A stretch of 64,000 bases of DNA from NCBI RefSeq assembly GCF_003217325.1, contig NZ_QJTI01000003.1, forward strand, positions 62,001-126,000. Direction: 5' to 3'. Origin of the DNA: Rhodopseudomonas faecalis. GTDB taxonomy: Bacteria; Pseudomonadota; Alphaproteobacteria; Rhizobiales; Xanthobacteraceae. Shown piece by piece: positions 25,997 through 35,849 of the stretch (the first letter of the stretch is position 1; every line of letters begins with the position of its first letter). The notes under the pieces are model-generated. The model ran no database searches, was not told the DNA's origin, and was given only the letters and a program-made list of their open reading frames with translations. A program made the translations under genes and the position numbers.

Positions 25997-26851
25997 CTAC
26001 CAGCGCAGGTCGCGCGTGAGCGCCAACGGCGGCTCGCCGAACAATTGCTGAGCGGCCGCCGGCGAGAGCGTGCCGGTGCCGTTAAAATCCTCGGCGTGGA
26101 TGCCGCGGGTCACGAACAGACAATCGATGCCGTACGACTGCGCGCCGATCAGATCGGTCCGCACTGAATCGCCAATCGCCAGCACCCGCGCCGGCGAAGT
26201 CGGCGCGCCGCGAAGGCTCTCGGCGATCGCGGCGGCGCGCTGATAGATCGGCAGATGCGGCTTGCCGTAAAAGATCACCTCGCCGCCGATCTCGCGATAC
26301 AGCTCGGCAATCGCGCCCGCGCAATAGATCAGCCGGTCGCCGCGCTCGACCACGATGTCGGGATTGGCGCAGACCAGCGTCAGGCGCCGCGCCAGCGCCT
26401 GTTCCATCATGCCGCGATAATCCTCGGCGCATTCGGTCTCGTCGTCGAACGGCCCAGTGCAGATGATGTAATCGGCCTGGTCGAGCGGGGTCAGCACGGT
26501 GTCGAGCCCGCGATAGATGGAATTGTCGCGCTGCGGGCCGAGCCAGAACACCGACTGGCCGGGATGGTCGGCGACATAGTTGCGGGTCAGATCGCCGGAC
26601 GACACGATCGCGTCGTAGCAATCATCGGGCACGCCGAACTGCCGCAACTGCCGCTGCACCGAGTCCGCGGGGCGCGGCGCGTTGGTGATCATCACCACGG
26701 TGCGGCCCTGGTCGCGGGCGGTGCGCAGCGCGGCGCACGCCTCCGGGAAGGCGGCGACGCCGTTATGCACGACCCCCCAGATGTCGCTGAACAGCACATC
26801 GACCTCGCCAACGAGGTCGCGCAAATGATCGACGTAACGGAGTGTTGTCAT
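25997..26851 (-). CDS. HAD-superfamily hydrolase, NagD-like (TIGR01459 type)
   Basis: A 284-aa class IIA HAD phosphatase. The nucleophile motif is LFSDIWGVVHNG, the TIGR01459-type variant in which Trp replaces the usual acid/base Asp (DxD). ITNAPRP gives motif II, and GKPHLPIY with IGDSVRTDLIGAQ gives motifs III and IV. Substrate is unknown. It ends 14 bp before the stop of the gene upstream, suggesting cotranscription with the TipF-like gene. Confidence 0.86.
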   Translation of the reverse strand: MTTLRYVDHLRDLVGEVDVLFSDIWGVVHNGVAAFPEACAALRTARDQGRTVVMITNAPRPADSVQRQLRQFGVPDDCYDAIVSSGDLTRNYVADHPGQSVFWLGPQRDNSIYRGLDTVLTPLDQADYIICTGPFDDETECAEDYRGMMEQALARRLTLVCANPDIVVERGDRLIYCAGAIAELYREIGGEVIFYGKPHLPIYQRAAAIAESLRGAPTSPARVLAIGDSVRTDLIGAQSYGIDCLFVTRGIHAEDFNGTGTLSPAAAQQLFGEPPLALTRDLRW

Positions 26852-26865
26852 CAGGTCCGAGGGGT

Positions 26866-28482
26866 TCAGTACGGGCCAGCCGCACGCCGCACCAACGCGG
26901 CATTGCCAGTGAGGCGTGACGCTTCAGTCCGATTGCTATCGGACGGCGAGTTCTTATTGGAATTGACCGCCCGCGCGGCGGTCGCGGGCCGGGCCTGGTT
27001 GGCGTTTTCCGGGCGCAGCGGACGCGGCGCGGCGAACAGGAAGCCCTGGCCGAAGCGCACGTCGTAATCGAGCAGATCGACCACCGCGCGCTCGCCCTCG
27101 ATGCGCTCGGCGATCAGATCGATGCCATAGCGGCCGAGCAGATCGGGCAGATCATGCGGATGGATATGGGCCGGCACCTGCTCGCTATGCTCCAGCAGCA
27201 GCGCGGCCGGCACCTTGAAGAAGCGCACGCCGCGATCGGCCAGTTCGCGCGGCTCGATGCGCAGATCGGTGACGTGGTCGATCGAGAACCGGTAGCCGCG
27301 CTGCGCCAGCGCCGCCAGATGCTCGATCTCGAGCGGACCGAAATTGCGGAACGCGCTCTGCTTGAATTCGATGACGAACGACGAGGCCTGCGCGCGGTTG
27401 GCCTCCAGGAACGACAGGCACTGCGCGAAGGCGCGGCGGTCGCTGAGCGTGGCCGCGGCGAGGTTGCAGAACACGCCGACATCCTTGTTGCGCACCAGCA
27501 GCCGGCGCAGCACCTGCATGCAGCGCAACAGCAGAATGTAGTCGATGCGCGTCATCAGCCCGGCGCTCTCGGCGGCGTCGATGAATTGTTCGGCGGTCAG
27601 CACCTGGTCGTCGGCATCGCGCAGCCGGGTGACCGCCTCGTAGAACCGTACCTTGCGCTGCGGCAGGCTGACGATCGGCTGCAGATAGAGATCGAGCCGG
27701 TTGGCCTCGACCGCGGCCTGCACCGCTTGTACCACCCGCAGATCTGGCCCTGTTCCGGACACCAGCTCGGGCTGCGGCATCGCGATCGGGGCAACTGGCG
27801 CAACCGGCGCCGCAGCCGCGGCGGCCGGCGCCATCGGCAACGGCACCACGGTCGGTACGATCGGCGGCGCGGCCGGCGGCCTCATCGCCATCGGCGCAGC
27901 GGCAACCGGGGCCAGAGCGACCGGGGCCGCGACCATGGGCGCGACGGGCGGCGGAGCGGCCACGATCGGTGCCGGCGCCACCGGGGGCGGCGGCGGCACA
28001 GCAGCGGCCGGCGCGGCGGGCGGCGGCATCGCCAACGCCTGCGCTTCCGCCAGCTTGGCCAGTTCCATCAACAAATCTTCATGGGCGGACACGCTGCTGG
28101 CCAGATGCTTGACCATGGTGCCGAGCTCGCCGATCTCGCCGGCGACCGCCTGCAACTGCTCGGCGCCATGGCCGTTGCCATTGCTGACCGGCGCGATCGC
28201 GGCCTTGCTTTCCAGCACCGACAGCCGGCGGCCGAATTCGGCGACCTGGCGCGCCAGATCGGCGGTGCCGCGCGACAGGCTCTCGACCTGACCGGTGGCG
28301 TCATTACGCTCGCGCAGCCGCATCGACACCGCATTGTACAGCAGCATGAAGGTCAGCACCGTCATTGCGACGATCGCCGATTCCCCAAAGCTGAACCGGG
28401 CCATCGAATACAGCACCATCCCCAGTGAGGCCGAAACCAGCACCATGCAGATGGCGATGAATATCGTGGAAATGCGAATCAT
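26866..28482 (-). CDS. membrane protein with degenerate EAL domain, TipF-like
   Basis: A 538-aa protein. Two N-terminal helices lie at about residues 4-27 and 35-55. A coiled-coil region (60-150) is followed by a very Pro/Ala-rich linker (about 150-245), then an EAL domain. The EAL motif reads YEAVTRLRD, Asn is kept (CNLAAATL), but the metal-binding DD motif is IDHVTDLRI, so phosphodiesterase activity is unlikely. The architecture matches Caulobacter TipF, a c-di-GMP-binding flagellar positioning factor. Start at ATG 28482 (MIRISTIF). The match to TipF is an inference from architecture. Confidence 0.75.
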   Translation of the reverse strand: MIRISTIFIAICMVLVSASLGMVLYSMARFSFGESAIVAMTVLTFMLLYNAVSMRLRERNDATGQVESLSRGTADLARQVAEFGRRLSVLESKAAIAPVSNGNGHGAEQLQAVAGEIGELGTMVKHLASSVSAHEDLLMELAKLAEAQALAMPPPAAPAAAVPPPPPVAPAPIVAAPPPVAPMVAAPVALAPVAAAPMAMRPPAAPPIVPTVVPLPMAPAAAAAAPVAPVAPIAMPQPELVSGTGPDLRVVQAVQAAVEANRLDLYLQPIVSLPQRKVRFYEAVTRLRDADDQVLTAEQFIDAAESAGLMTRIDYILLLRCMQVLRRLLVRNKDVGVFCNLAAATLSDRRAFAQCLSFLEANRAQASSFVIEFKQSAFRNFGPLEIEHLAALAQRGYRFSIDHVTDLRIEPRELADRGVRFFKVPAALLLEHSEQVPAHIHPHDLPDLLGRYGIDLIAERIEGERAVVDLLDYDVRFGQGFLFAAPRPLRPENANQARPATAARAVNSNKNSPSDSNRTEASRLTGNAALVRRAAGPY

Positions 28483-28680
28483 CGAACGCGGGTTTTCTCC
28501 AGGGCGCAAGCCTGCCGGCGAGCGCCAGCCGACCAGCCTCAGCCCCAGTGATCAAAGTGACGCCGTCCGGCCGCAAGGCCGGTTCCCGCCTTACGGTATA
28601 CGCCCGCCGGGCAAGAGGTGAGCCATCATTGGCGAATCGGCGACTCAATCCACTGGATTCATTCGCCGATCGCCGCTGGG

Positions 28681-30024
28681 TCACGCCACGGCGCGGATCA
28701 CCCGGCCGACCTTGTCGATGATCTCGCCGATGTCGGCGTCGCTGGCGATCAAAGGCGGGGTCAGCGCCAGGGTATCGCCGGCGATGCGCAGCATCAGGTC
28801 GTGGTCATGGAAGCCGGCATTCATCGCGTCATAGCCGCGCTTGCCGGGCGCATCCGCGATCGGCGCGAGGTCGATGCCGGCGGTGACGCCGACGGTGCGG
28901 ATATCGACCACGTTGGGCTGGCCCTTCAGGGTCATCACCGCATCGGCCATCACGGTTTCGAGCTGGCGGGCGTGCTCGAACAGCTTTTCGTCGCGGTAGA
29001 TGTCGAGCGTGGCCAGGCCGGCGGCGCAGGCCAAGGGATGCGCGGAATAGGTGTAGCCGTGGAACAGCTCAACGACATGCTCGGGGCCGGTCATGAACGC
29101 ATCATGCACGGTGTCACGCACCACCACGCCGCCCATCGGCACCGCGCCGTTGGTGACGCCCTTGGCGAAGGTGATCATGTCCGGGGTGACGCCATAGCGC
29201 TCGGCGGCGAAGCCGTAGCCGAGCCGGCCGAACCCAGTGATCACCTCGTCGAAAATCAGCAGAATGCCGTGCTTCTGGGTGATCTCGCGCAGCCGCTGCA
29301 GATAGCCCTTGGGCGCCGGCAGCACGCCGGTCGAACCGGCCATCGGCTCGACGATCACGGCCGCGATGGTGTTGGCGCCGTGCAGCGCCACCAGCCGCTC
29401 CAGCTCGTCGGCGAGATGGGCGCCGTAGTCCGGCTCGCCCTTGGTGAAGGCCTGCTTGTCGCGATCATAGGTGGCGGGCAGATGGTCGACGCCGGCGATC
29501 AGGTTGCCGAACATTTTGCGGTTGGCGCCGATGCCGCCGACCGCGGTGCCGCCAAAGCCGACGCCATGATAGCCGCGCTCACGGCCGATCAGCCGGGTGC
29601 GGGTGCCCTCGCCGCGGATGGCATGATAGGCGAGCGCAATTTTGAGCGCGGTGTCGCCGGCTTCCGAGCCGGAATTGCAGAAAAACACCTGCTCGAGCCC
29701 GGCCGGCGCCAATTGCGCAATCCGGGTCGCCAGTTCAAACGCTTTGGGCTGGCCGAACTGGAACGGCGGCGAGAAATCGAGTTCCTTGGCCTGGCTGGCG
29801 ATCGCGGCGGCAATCGCGTCGCGGCTATGGCCGGCATTGGTGCACCACATGCCCGAGGCGCCATCGATCACCTTGCGGCCATCGGTGGTGAAATAATGCA
29901 TGTCCTTGGCGCCAGCGATCATCTTCGGCGTGCGCTTGAAAGCGCGGTTCGCCGTGAACGGCATCCAGAACGCGGCAAGATCGTTCGGCGCACTGACGGC
30001 GGACGCTGGGCTTTTGTCGAGCAT
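28681..30024 (-). CDS. class III aminotransferase, omega-amino acid:pyruvate transaminase
   Basis: A 447-aa PLP enzyme. The N-terminus FWMPFTANRAFKRTPKMI, the FCNSGSEAGDTALK block, FDEVITGFGRLG and the PLP-lysine segment ITFAKGVTNGAVPMGG are characteristic of beta-alanine/omega-amino acid:pyruvate aminotransferases. ATG 30024 is preceded by AGAGG. It probably moves the amino group of beta-alanine or related omega-amines onto pyruvate. Divergent from hisS. Substrate specificity is inferred. Confidence 0.87.
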   Translation of the reverse strand: MLDKSPASAVSAPNDLAAFWMPFTANRAFKRTPKMIAGAKDMHYFTTDGRKVIDGASGMWCTNAGHSRDAIAAAIASQAKELDFSPPFQFGQPKAFELATRIAQLAPAGLEQVFFCNSGSEAGDTALKIALAYHAIRGEGTRTRLIGRERGYHGVGFGGTAVGGIGANRKMFGNLIAGVDHLPATYDRDKQAFTKGEPDYGAHLADELERLVALHGANTIAAVIVEPMAGSTGVLPAPKGYLQRLREITQKHGILLIFDEVITGFGRLGYGFAAERYGVTPDMITFAKGVTNGAVPMGGVVVRDTVHDAFMTGPEHVVELFHGYTYSAHPLACAAGLATLDIYRDEKLFEHARQLETVMADAVMTLKGQPNVVDIRTVGVTAGIDLAPIADAPGKRGYDAMNAGFHDHDLMLRIAGDTLALTPPLIASDADIGEIIDKVGRVIRAVA

Positions 30025-30219
30025 GTCTGTCCTCTTTTGGGGGGATCGCGGGCACACTGGCCAGCCATTAGGTAGATTACCAGCTTCGGGCCCGCGCGGA
30101 AACGGCGAAAGCCATCCATTTGAGCAGGATCAACTATTCCGCCGGGCCGGCCCCGGCAATGGGCGTCTGGTCGCACGGCTGGCTTGCCGCTCCGCCGCGG
30201 CGCTGATACGACGCCCGCC

Positions 30220-31770
30220 ATGTCCGACAAGATGCAAAAACCTAAGAAACCCGCCAAATTGCGCGCCCGGCTGCCCCGCGGGCTGGCCGACCGCGGCCCG
30301 GCGGAGATCGCCGCCACCCGCCAGATGGTCGAGACCATCCGCGAGGTCTATGAGCGCTATGGCTTCGAGCCGGTCGAGACCCCGGCCTTCGAATACACCG
30401 ACGCGCTCGGCAAGTTCCTGCCCGACCAGGACCGGCCCAATGAGGGCGTGTTCTCGCTGCAGGACGACGACGAGCAGTGGATCAGCCTGCGCTACGACCT
30501 GACCGCGCCGCTGGCACGCTACGTCGCCGAGAATTTCGACAACCTGCCAAAGCCCTATCGCAGCTACCGGCATGGCTGGGTGTTCCGCAACGAGAAGCCC
30601 GGCCCCGGCCGCTTCCGCCAGTTCATGCAGTTCGACGCCGACACCGTGGGCAGCGCCTCGCCGGCCGCTGACGCCGAGATGTGCATGATGGCCGCGGACG
30701 CGATGGAAGCGCTGGGCATCCCGCGCGGCAGCTATGTGGTGAAGGTCAATAACCGCAAGGTGCTGGACGGCATCCGCGAAGCGCAGGGCATCGACAGCGA
30801 CGCGCAGTGGCTGACCGTGATGCGCGCCATCGACAAGGCCGACAAATTCCCGATCGCCGATATCATTCAGCTGCTCGGTCCGGGACGCTGGGATGGCGGC
30901 GAAGAAGGCAAAGGCGACTTCACCAAGGGCGCCGGCCTCAATGACGCGCAGATCAGCGAGATCATCAGCTTCATCGGCAATCCGCAGGACGCCGGCGCGA
31001 GCGCGCGCGGCAGCGACAATGCCGCGACCATCGCCAATATGCGCGAGCGCGTTGCCAACTCCAAGATCGGCACCGAAGGCGTCGAAGAACTGGCAATGAT
31101 CGCCAGCCTCGCCGATGCCGGCGGTTATGGCGAGTGCGTGCGTATCGATCCCTCGGTGGTGCGCGGCCTCGAATACTATACCGGCCCGGTCTATGAGGTG
31201 GAGCTGCTGCTCGAGACCAACGACGACAAGGGCCGCCCGGTGCGGTTCGGCTCGGTCGGCGGCGGTGGGCGCTATGACGGGCTGGTGTCGCGGTTCCGCG
31301 GCGAGCCGGTGCCGGCCACCGGCTTCTCGATTGGCGTATCGCGGCTGCAGGCGGCGCTGACGCTGATCGGCAAGATCAACACCGCGCCGGCGCTCGGCCC
31401 GGTGGTGGTGACGGTGTTCGACCGCGACCGGATCGCCGACTATCAGAAGATGGTCGCGCGGCTGCGCGCCGAAGACATCCATGCCGAACTCTATCTCGGC
31501 AATCCCAAGAGCATGGGCAACCAGCTCAAATATGCCGACAAGCGCAACGCGCCTTGCGTGATCATCCAGGGCTCGGACGAGAAGAACGATCCGGAAGGTC
31601 CGCAAGTGATCGTCAAGGATCTGCGGCTCGGCGCCGAACTGGCCGCGCTCGACAAGGACCGCGACGATTATCTGCAGCGTCAGGCCGACGCGCAGCGCAA
31701 GGTGCCGGAACTCGATCTCGTCGACGAAGTGCGCCGAATCATGGCGCGCCACGACCTCGACTGGAAGTAA
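30220..31770 (+). CDS. hisS: histidyl-tRNA synthetase
   Basis: A 516-aa class II aminoacyl-tRNA synthetase. Visible: LPRGLAD start region, [16 protein letters not shown], motif 2 [20 protein letters not shown], the His-specific [16 protein letters not shown], and [13 protein letters not shown], followed by the anticodon-binding domain. An insertion around residues 150-250 marks the long alphaproteobacterial type. Its catalytic-domain paralogue HisZ is encoded at 52425. Start ATG 30220 ([10 protein letters not shown]). Confidence 0.95.
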   Translation: MSDKMQKPKKPAKLRARLPRGLADRGPAEIAATRQMVETIREVYERYGFEPVETPAFEYTDALGKFLPDQDRPNEGVFSLQDDDEQWISLRYDLTAPLARYVAENFDNLPKPYRSYRHGWVFRNEKPGPGRFRQFMQFDADTVGSASPAADAEMCMMAADAMEALGIPRGSYVVKVNNRKVLDGIREAQGIDSDAQWLTVMRAIDKADKFPIADIIQLLGPGRWDGGEEGKGDFTKGAGLNDAQISEIISFIGNPQDAGASARGSDNAATIANMRERVANSKIGTEGVEELAMIASLADAGGYGECVRIDPSVVRGLEYYTGPVYEVELLLETNDDKGRPVRFGSVGGGGRYDGLVSRFRGEPVPATGFSIGVSRLQAALTLIGKINTAPALGPVVVTVFDRDRIADYQKMVARLRAEDIHAELYLGNPKSMGNQLKYADKRNAPCVIIQGSDEKNDPEGPQVIVKDLRLGAELAALDKDRDDYLQRQADAQRKVPELDLVDEVRRIMARHDLDWK

Positions 31771-31819
31771 CGGGCGCGGCGCCAGCGCGCCCTGCCCGCA
31801 GCTCACAGCACCATGATAA

Positions 31820-31849
31820 CAGAACCGCCACGCGCGGTTCTGTTTTTTT
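31820..31849 (+). terminator. rho-independent terminator after hisS
   Basis: 9-bp stem CAGAACCGC / GCGGTTCTG with loop CACGC, then seven T. Confidence 0.9.
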
Positions 31850-32019
31850 CACCATCTCACCATCGAGCTTGCCGCCGCGGCGCTGCGCCGCGCGGCCATG
31901 GCGCCGCGCGATTTGTCATCGGCGGTGGTTCGTGCGATTCAACATCGGCTTGCAGCTTGGCCGGAGCGGCGGACACGCCATCTGGCGGAACTGAAAACGC
32001 GGATCGCTTGGACCTTCAG

Positions 32020-33759
32020 ATGGATGTTTTCCGCATGGCCGGCGCAGCCTATCGCGCGCTGACCGCCGTCAAGGACGGCCCCTCGCTCTATGACATCTGC
32101 GACGGCGCGCTGCTGCGCCCAAAGCGCGGCAGCAATCATCTCGCCGATTTCTATCGCACCGCGCTTGGCAATCCGGCGCTGCGGCCGCTGCTGCGCCGCG
32201 CCGGCCTGCCCGAGCTGAACGACCCGATCCGGTTTCGCGCGCTGCGCGATGCGCTGCTCGCCGCGCGCGACGACGCCGAGCCCGATTGGCAGGCGATCGG
32301 CGCGCCGGTCGCGCAATTGCTCGACACCATCACGCTGTCGCATCCCAAGCCGAAGCCGGTCAGCGCTCCGAGCCATCTGCCGCGGCTCGTTGATATCGAA
32401 GCGGCGATCCGCGCCTGCGGCACGCATCTGCTCGGCTCGTTCGAGCGCAATGGTTTCATCCCGGCCTATGCCACCTTCAATCTGCTCGGTGACCCCGATT
32501 GCCGCGGCCGCGAATTGCAGATGGCGCTCACCGGGCTGAACGCGCGCGGCTACAAGAACTCGACCTTGCTGTTCAATCTGGCGCGGGTGTTCATCGCCCG
32601 CTCGCCGGCGCGCGATGTCATCAACCCGCCCTGGACCGGGATCGCCGAACCGATGTGGTCGCCGGTGCAGATAAGGCATCGCACCGCCTATTACGATGCG
32701 TTCTTCATCGAGGCGCTGCTCAGCTATCTCGACACCGAACTCGCCACCACCGAGGAAGTCGCGGACGCCCGCAACGCGATCGACGAGATGGTGGCGTTTT
32801 GCCTAAATACCAGCCGCGAATTCGTGCGCGGCCGCGATCGCGACCGCTTTGCGGTGGTGACCGCGCTGCCACCGCCGCCGCATCCGCGCTTCAGCCGGTT
32901 TTTTGCAGACATCAAGCAGCGGCTCGGCTTCGACGTGTACGTGCCCGATTGCGACACCACGGCCTGCGCGTTCTCCGCCGCCACCAAGGCCGGCGCCAGT
33001 GATCCGATGCTGCAGCAGCCGCTGATCGATTTCTACGCGCTGTACCAGATCCGCGCCGGCGGCAACGCCCCGCAGGTCACGGTGCCGCTCAACGAGCATA
33101 TCGATTATGACGGCGCGATCGTCACCTGGATCGACAGTTTTGCCGGCGAGCGGCCGTTTGGCAACGATCTCGACCCGACGCTCAATCTCGACGTCGTGGA
33201 AGTGTCGCTGCGCCATCTCGAGCGCTGGCAGATCTTGGAGACGCCTTCGCGGCTCGCCACGCTGCAACGGATCATCGGTTTCCACCGCCGCCTGATCGGC
33301 AGCGGCGCTTTTGCCGATCCGCGCTCGCACATCTACTATCTGCCGGAATTGTACGCCGCCTATTTCGGGCGCTGCTACGCCGCGTTCCGCGCGCTGCCCG
33401 AAGCGGCTCAGCGCGTCATCGATCCCGATCAGGCCTTTGCCGAGATGCGCGAGCGCGTGCTGCGCTATGTCGAAGATGAGCTGATCACCCATGAGATCAA
33501 CCCGTTCGACGCCGCGCTGGCGCTGCTGGCGCTCGGCCATCTCGGCGCCGAGCCACGCCATTTTGCGGCGCCGCTGCATTGTATCCTGAACCAGCTCGGC
33601 GAAGGCGGTCGCAAGGTGCCGTTCAAGGCCTATGAGTGGAACAAGATGAAGACGCCGACCCGCATTCTGGTCGGCGGCCCGGAGGTGACCTCGGCCTTCG
33701 TGCTGATGGCGCTGGCGCTGGCGCGGCGCGTGCTACGTCAGCACCAACCGCTGTCCTGA
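32020..33759 (+). CDS. unrecognised 579-aa protein with DxDTT motif
   Basis: I do not recognise this family. The frame is open from 31813, but the region before 32020 overlaps the hisS terminator and lacks a start signal; ATG 32020 (MDVFRMAGAAYRAL) or ATG 32035 is likely. It is alpha-helical by eye, with Arg/Leu/Ala-rich repeats and no signal peptide. A VPDCDTTACAFSAA segment at about residue 308 resembles the DxD[DT]T motif of class II terpene cyclases and toroid folds. A second notable block is NEHIDYDGAIVTWI, and the C-terminus has KAYEWNKMKTPTRIL. Function is unknown; codon use matches its neighbours. Confidence 0.8.
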   Translation: MDVFRMAGAAYRALTAVKDGPSLYDICDGALLRPKRGSNHLADFYRTALGNPALRPLLRRAGLPELNDPIRFRALRDALLAARDDAEPDWQAIGAPVAQLLDTITLSHPKPKPVSAPSHLPRLVDIEAAIRACGTHLLGSFERNGFIPAYATFNLLGDPDCRGRELQMALTGLNARGYKNSTLLFNLARVFIARSPARDVINPPWTGIAEPMWSPVQIRHRTAYYDAFFIEALLSYLDTELATTEEVADARNAIDEMVAFCLNTSREFVRGRDRDRFAVVTALPPPPHPRFSRFFADIKQRLGFDVYVPDCDTTACAFSAATKAGASDPMLQQPLIDFYALYQIRAGGNAPQVTVPLNEHIDYDGAIVTWIDSFAGERPFGNDLDPTLNLDVVEVSLRHLERWQILETPSRLATLQRIIGFHRRLIGSGAFADPRSHIYYLPELYAAYFGRCYAAFRALPEAAQRVIDPDQAFAEMRERVLRYVEDELITHEINPFDAALALLALGHLGAEPRHFAAPLHCILNQLGEGGRKVPFKAYEWNKMKTPTRILVGGPEVTSAFVLMALALARRVLRQHQPLS

Positions 33760-33870
33760 GCGCGCGACTTTCGCTGCCGGCATGCCGGCCCTGTGCTGAT
33801 CTGCACTGGCGCGCGTGCCGAACTCGCATCACAATCGCTTGCCATGCTGGGACGGTGGTGATTGCGGGTG

Positions 33871-34605
33871 ATGACGACCATGCGACGACTGCTCTTGCCG
33901 GCGCTGATCGCGCTGATGATGCCGATGACGGCCAATGCCGCCGAGATCAACGGCGTGCCGAAAATCCGCGAGGCCGATCAGATCGTGATCGGTTCGACCA
34001 GGATCAGGCTGCACGGCGTCGATGCGCCGTCGGTCGATCAGTTGTGCCTCGACAGCAAAGGCGAGCGCTGGAGCTGCGGCGTGGCGGCGCGCGACGAGCT
34101 GATCCGCCATGTCGGCACCAAGAGCTGGCATTGCAAGACCCTGCATCTCGACCGGCGCGGCCGCATGCTGGCGCAGTGCACGGTCGACGGCGAAGACATC
34201 CAGAAATGGCTGGTGCAGCACGGCTGGGCGCTGGCGTTCGTCAAATATGCGCGCGACTACGAAGCCGAGGAAAAGGCCGCGCGCGCCGCCAAGGCCGGGC
34301 TGTGGGCTGGCGCGTTCTTCGCGCCGTGGGACTGGCGGGTGCGCAACAAGAAGACCACGGTGCTCGGCGCGGTGAAGCCGCCGGACACTGCCAGCGCGAT
34401 CCTGCTGGCCTCGGCTTCCGGCCCGGTGGCGCCGTCGCCGGAATGCACCATCAAGGGCAACGTCAACCGCTCCGGGCACTGCATCTATCACCGGCCGGAA
34501 AGCCGCTGGTACGCCAAGATCAAGATGCATGTCAGCAAAGGCACGCGCTGGTTCTGCTCGGTGGAGGAAGCCGAAGCCGCCGGCTGCCGCGAAACGCGGC
34601 GCTGA
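33871..34605 (+). CDS. secreted SNase-like protein with C-terminal cysteine motif
   Basis: A 244-aa exported protein. A signal peptide (LLLPALIALMMPMTANA) is followed by a staphylococcal-nuclease fold: TRIRLHGVDAPSVDQLC, WSCGVAARDEL, DRRGRMLAQC, and WLVQHGWALAFVKY. The usual catalytic Glu after DAP is Ser here, so nuclease activity is doubtful. The C-terminal CTIKGNVNRSGHCIYH with RWFCSVEEAEAAGC resembles the motif often attached to thermonuclease-like proteins in alphaproteobacteria. ATG 33871 is one of several in-frame starts. Confidence 0.82.
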   Translation: MTTMRRLLLPALIALMMPMTANAAEINGVPKIREADQIVIGSTRIRLHGVDAPSVDQLCLDSKGERWSCGVAARDELIRHVGTKSWHCKTLHLDRRGRMLAQCTVDGEDIQKWLVQHGWALAFVKYARDYEAEEKAARAAKAGLWAGAFFAPWDWRVRNKKTTVLGAVKPPDTASAILLASASGPVAPSPECTIKGNVNRSGHCIYHRPESRWYAKIKMHVSKGTRWFCSVEEAEAAGCRETRR

Positions 34606-34623
34606 GCATCATGGTCGTCGCAT

Positions 34624-34778
34624 GATATAATACCATCCACTTGTACCAATAACCGTCATGCCCGCGCTTGTCGCGGGCAGCCACGTCTACAAAGCGCCGC
34701 AAGATCAAAGACGTGGATGGCCGGGACAAGCCCGGCCACGACGTGCGCAGTAGTTGGTATCAATCGCGGTGGGTATCA
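34624..34778. repeat. MITE-like repeat family A, copy 2
   Basis: About 155 bp: left end GATATAATACCA, core CCCGCGCTTGTCGCGGGC, then GATCAAAGACGTGGATGGCC and CCCGGCCACGACGTGC, right end GGTGGGTATCA. The right end overlaps the OmpA gene by three bases and supplies its TGA stop. Confidence 0.8.
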
Positions 34779-35849
34779 GTTCAGCTTGACCACCTCGACC
34801 CGGCGGTTTTTGGCACGGCCGTCCTCGGCGTCGTTGGAAGCCGCGGGTGCCGCCATGCCGACGCCGGCGGCGCGCAGCCGCTTCGGATCGATGCGGAAGT
34901 TAGCAGCCAGCGCCTTGACCACCGCATCGGCGCGGCGCCGCGACAGATCGATATTGTAGTCATACGCGCCCTGATTATCGGTGTGGCCGACGATCAGCAC
35001 CGCAAGCTTGGGATCGCGGCCGAGCAGATCGGCGATCTCGGCAAGCGTCGGGTTGGAGGCCGGCTTCAGCTCGGCCTTGTCGGTGTCGAAATAGATGCCG
35101 TACAGCGCCACGCGCCCGGTGGCGTTGATGCTCTTGGCCATGTCATCGGCCTTGACCAGCACCATCTTCTGCTCACGCGGCTTCGGCTCAACGATATGCA
35201 CCAGCGCCACGGTGCGCTCGTGGAACGCCTTGCAGTACAGATCGTCCTTCACCTGAAAAGTCTGCACCGTGACATAGGCGTCGCCCCCAGCCTGCGGAAT
35301 TTTCGCGCTGAAGAACCGCTGATCGCCGATCCGCGAGGTCAGCGCGCAGGAGCCGTTTGAGAACGGCGCGTCCTTGAGCTGCGCCTCGGTGACGAAATAC
35401 ATCATCAGGCTCATCTCGCCGCCGCCACCGGAGCTGGAGCGGGTCGGGTCGCCGCCGCACTCCTCACCCTTGCAGCTGAACAGGATTTCGCCACCGGCGG
35501 CCTGCACGTCGTCCTGATAATTGCGCAGCACTTCGAGCGGCGAGCGCCCAGCCGGCAACAGATAGGCGATCCGGGTGCGTGCGCCTTCCACTTCCAGCTC
35601 GGTTTTCGGCTTGAATACGTAGTTATTGGATCGGTCGATCGTGTCGGTGCGCTCCAGCTTCGCAGTCGGAAGCTTGAAATCGGAGAAGGCCAGCCGCTCA
35701 TAGCTGACGATGAACGATCCTTCGTAGCGCTTCAGCAGCGGGTTATCGCGCGCGCCTGCAATATCCTTGGTGGGAATGGTGGCGTCGGCGCGCGCCGCCG
35801 TGGCACCAAACAGACAGAGCGAACCAATCAACAAAATACGACCGAGCAT
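34776..35849 (-). CDS. OmpA-family protein
   Basis: A 357-aa envelope protein. The signal peptide is LGRILLIGSLCLFGATAARA. The N-terminal half (to about residue 235) includes a Gly/Ser-rich loop near GGDPTRSSSGGGG and paired cysteines, with no named fold beyond a DUF4892-like flavour. The C-terminal OmpA peptidoglycan-binding domain (about 255-355) has YGIYFDTDKAELKP, LIVGHTDNQG and DLSRRRADAVV. It should tether outer membrane to peptidoglycan. ATG 35849 is preceded by CGGAG. Its stop codon lies in a repeat element. Confidence 0.87.
   Translation of the reverse strand: MLGRILLIGSLCLFGATAARADATIPTKDIAGARDNPLLKRYEGSFIVSYERLAFSDFKLPTAKLERTDTIDRSNNYVFKPKTELEVEGARTRIAYLLPAGRSPLEVLRNYQDDVQAAGGEILFSCKGEECGGDPTRSSSGGGGEMSLMMYFVTEAQLKDAPFSNGSCALTSRIGDQRFFSAKIPQAGGDAYVTVQTFQVKDDLYCKAFHERTVALVHIVEPKPREQKMVLVKADDMAKSINATGRVALYGIYFDTDKAELKPASNPTLAEIADLLGRDPKLAVLIVGHTDNQGAYDYNIDLSRRRADAVVKALAANFRIDPKRLRAAGVGMAAPAASNDAEDGRAKNRRVEVVKLN

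Noticed and set aside
31813..32019. Upstream extension of the 579-aa unknown protein
   Set aside because: It begins inside the hisS terminator hairpin, has no ribosome-binding site, and its composition is unlike the rest.
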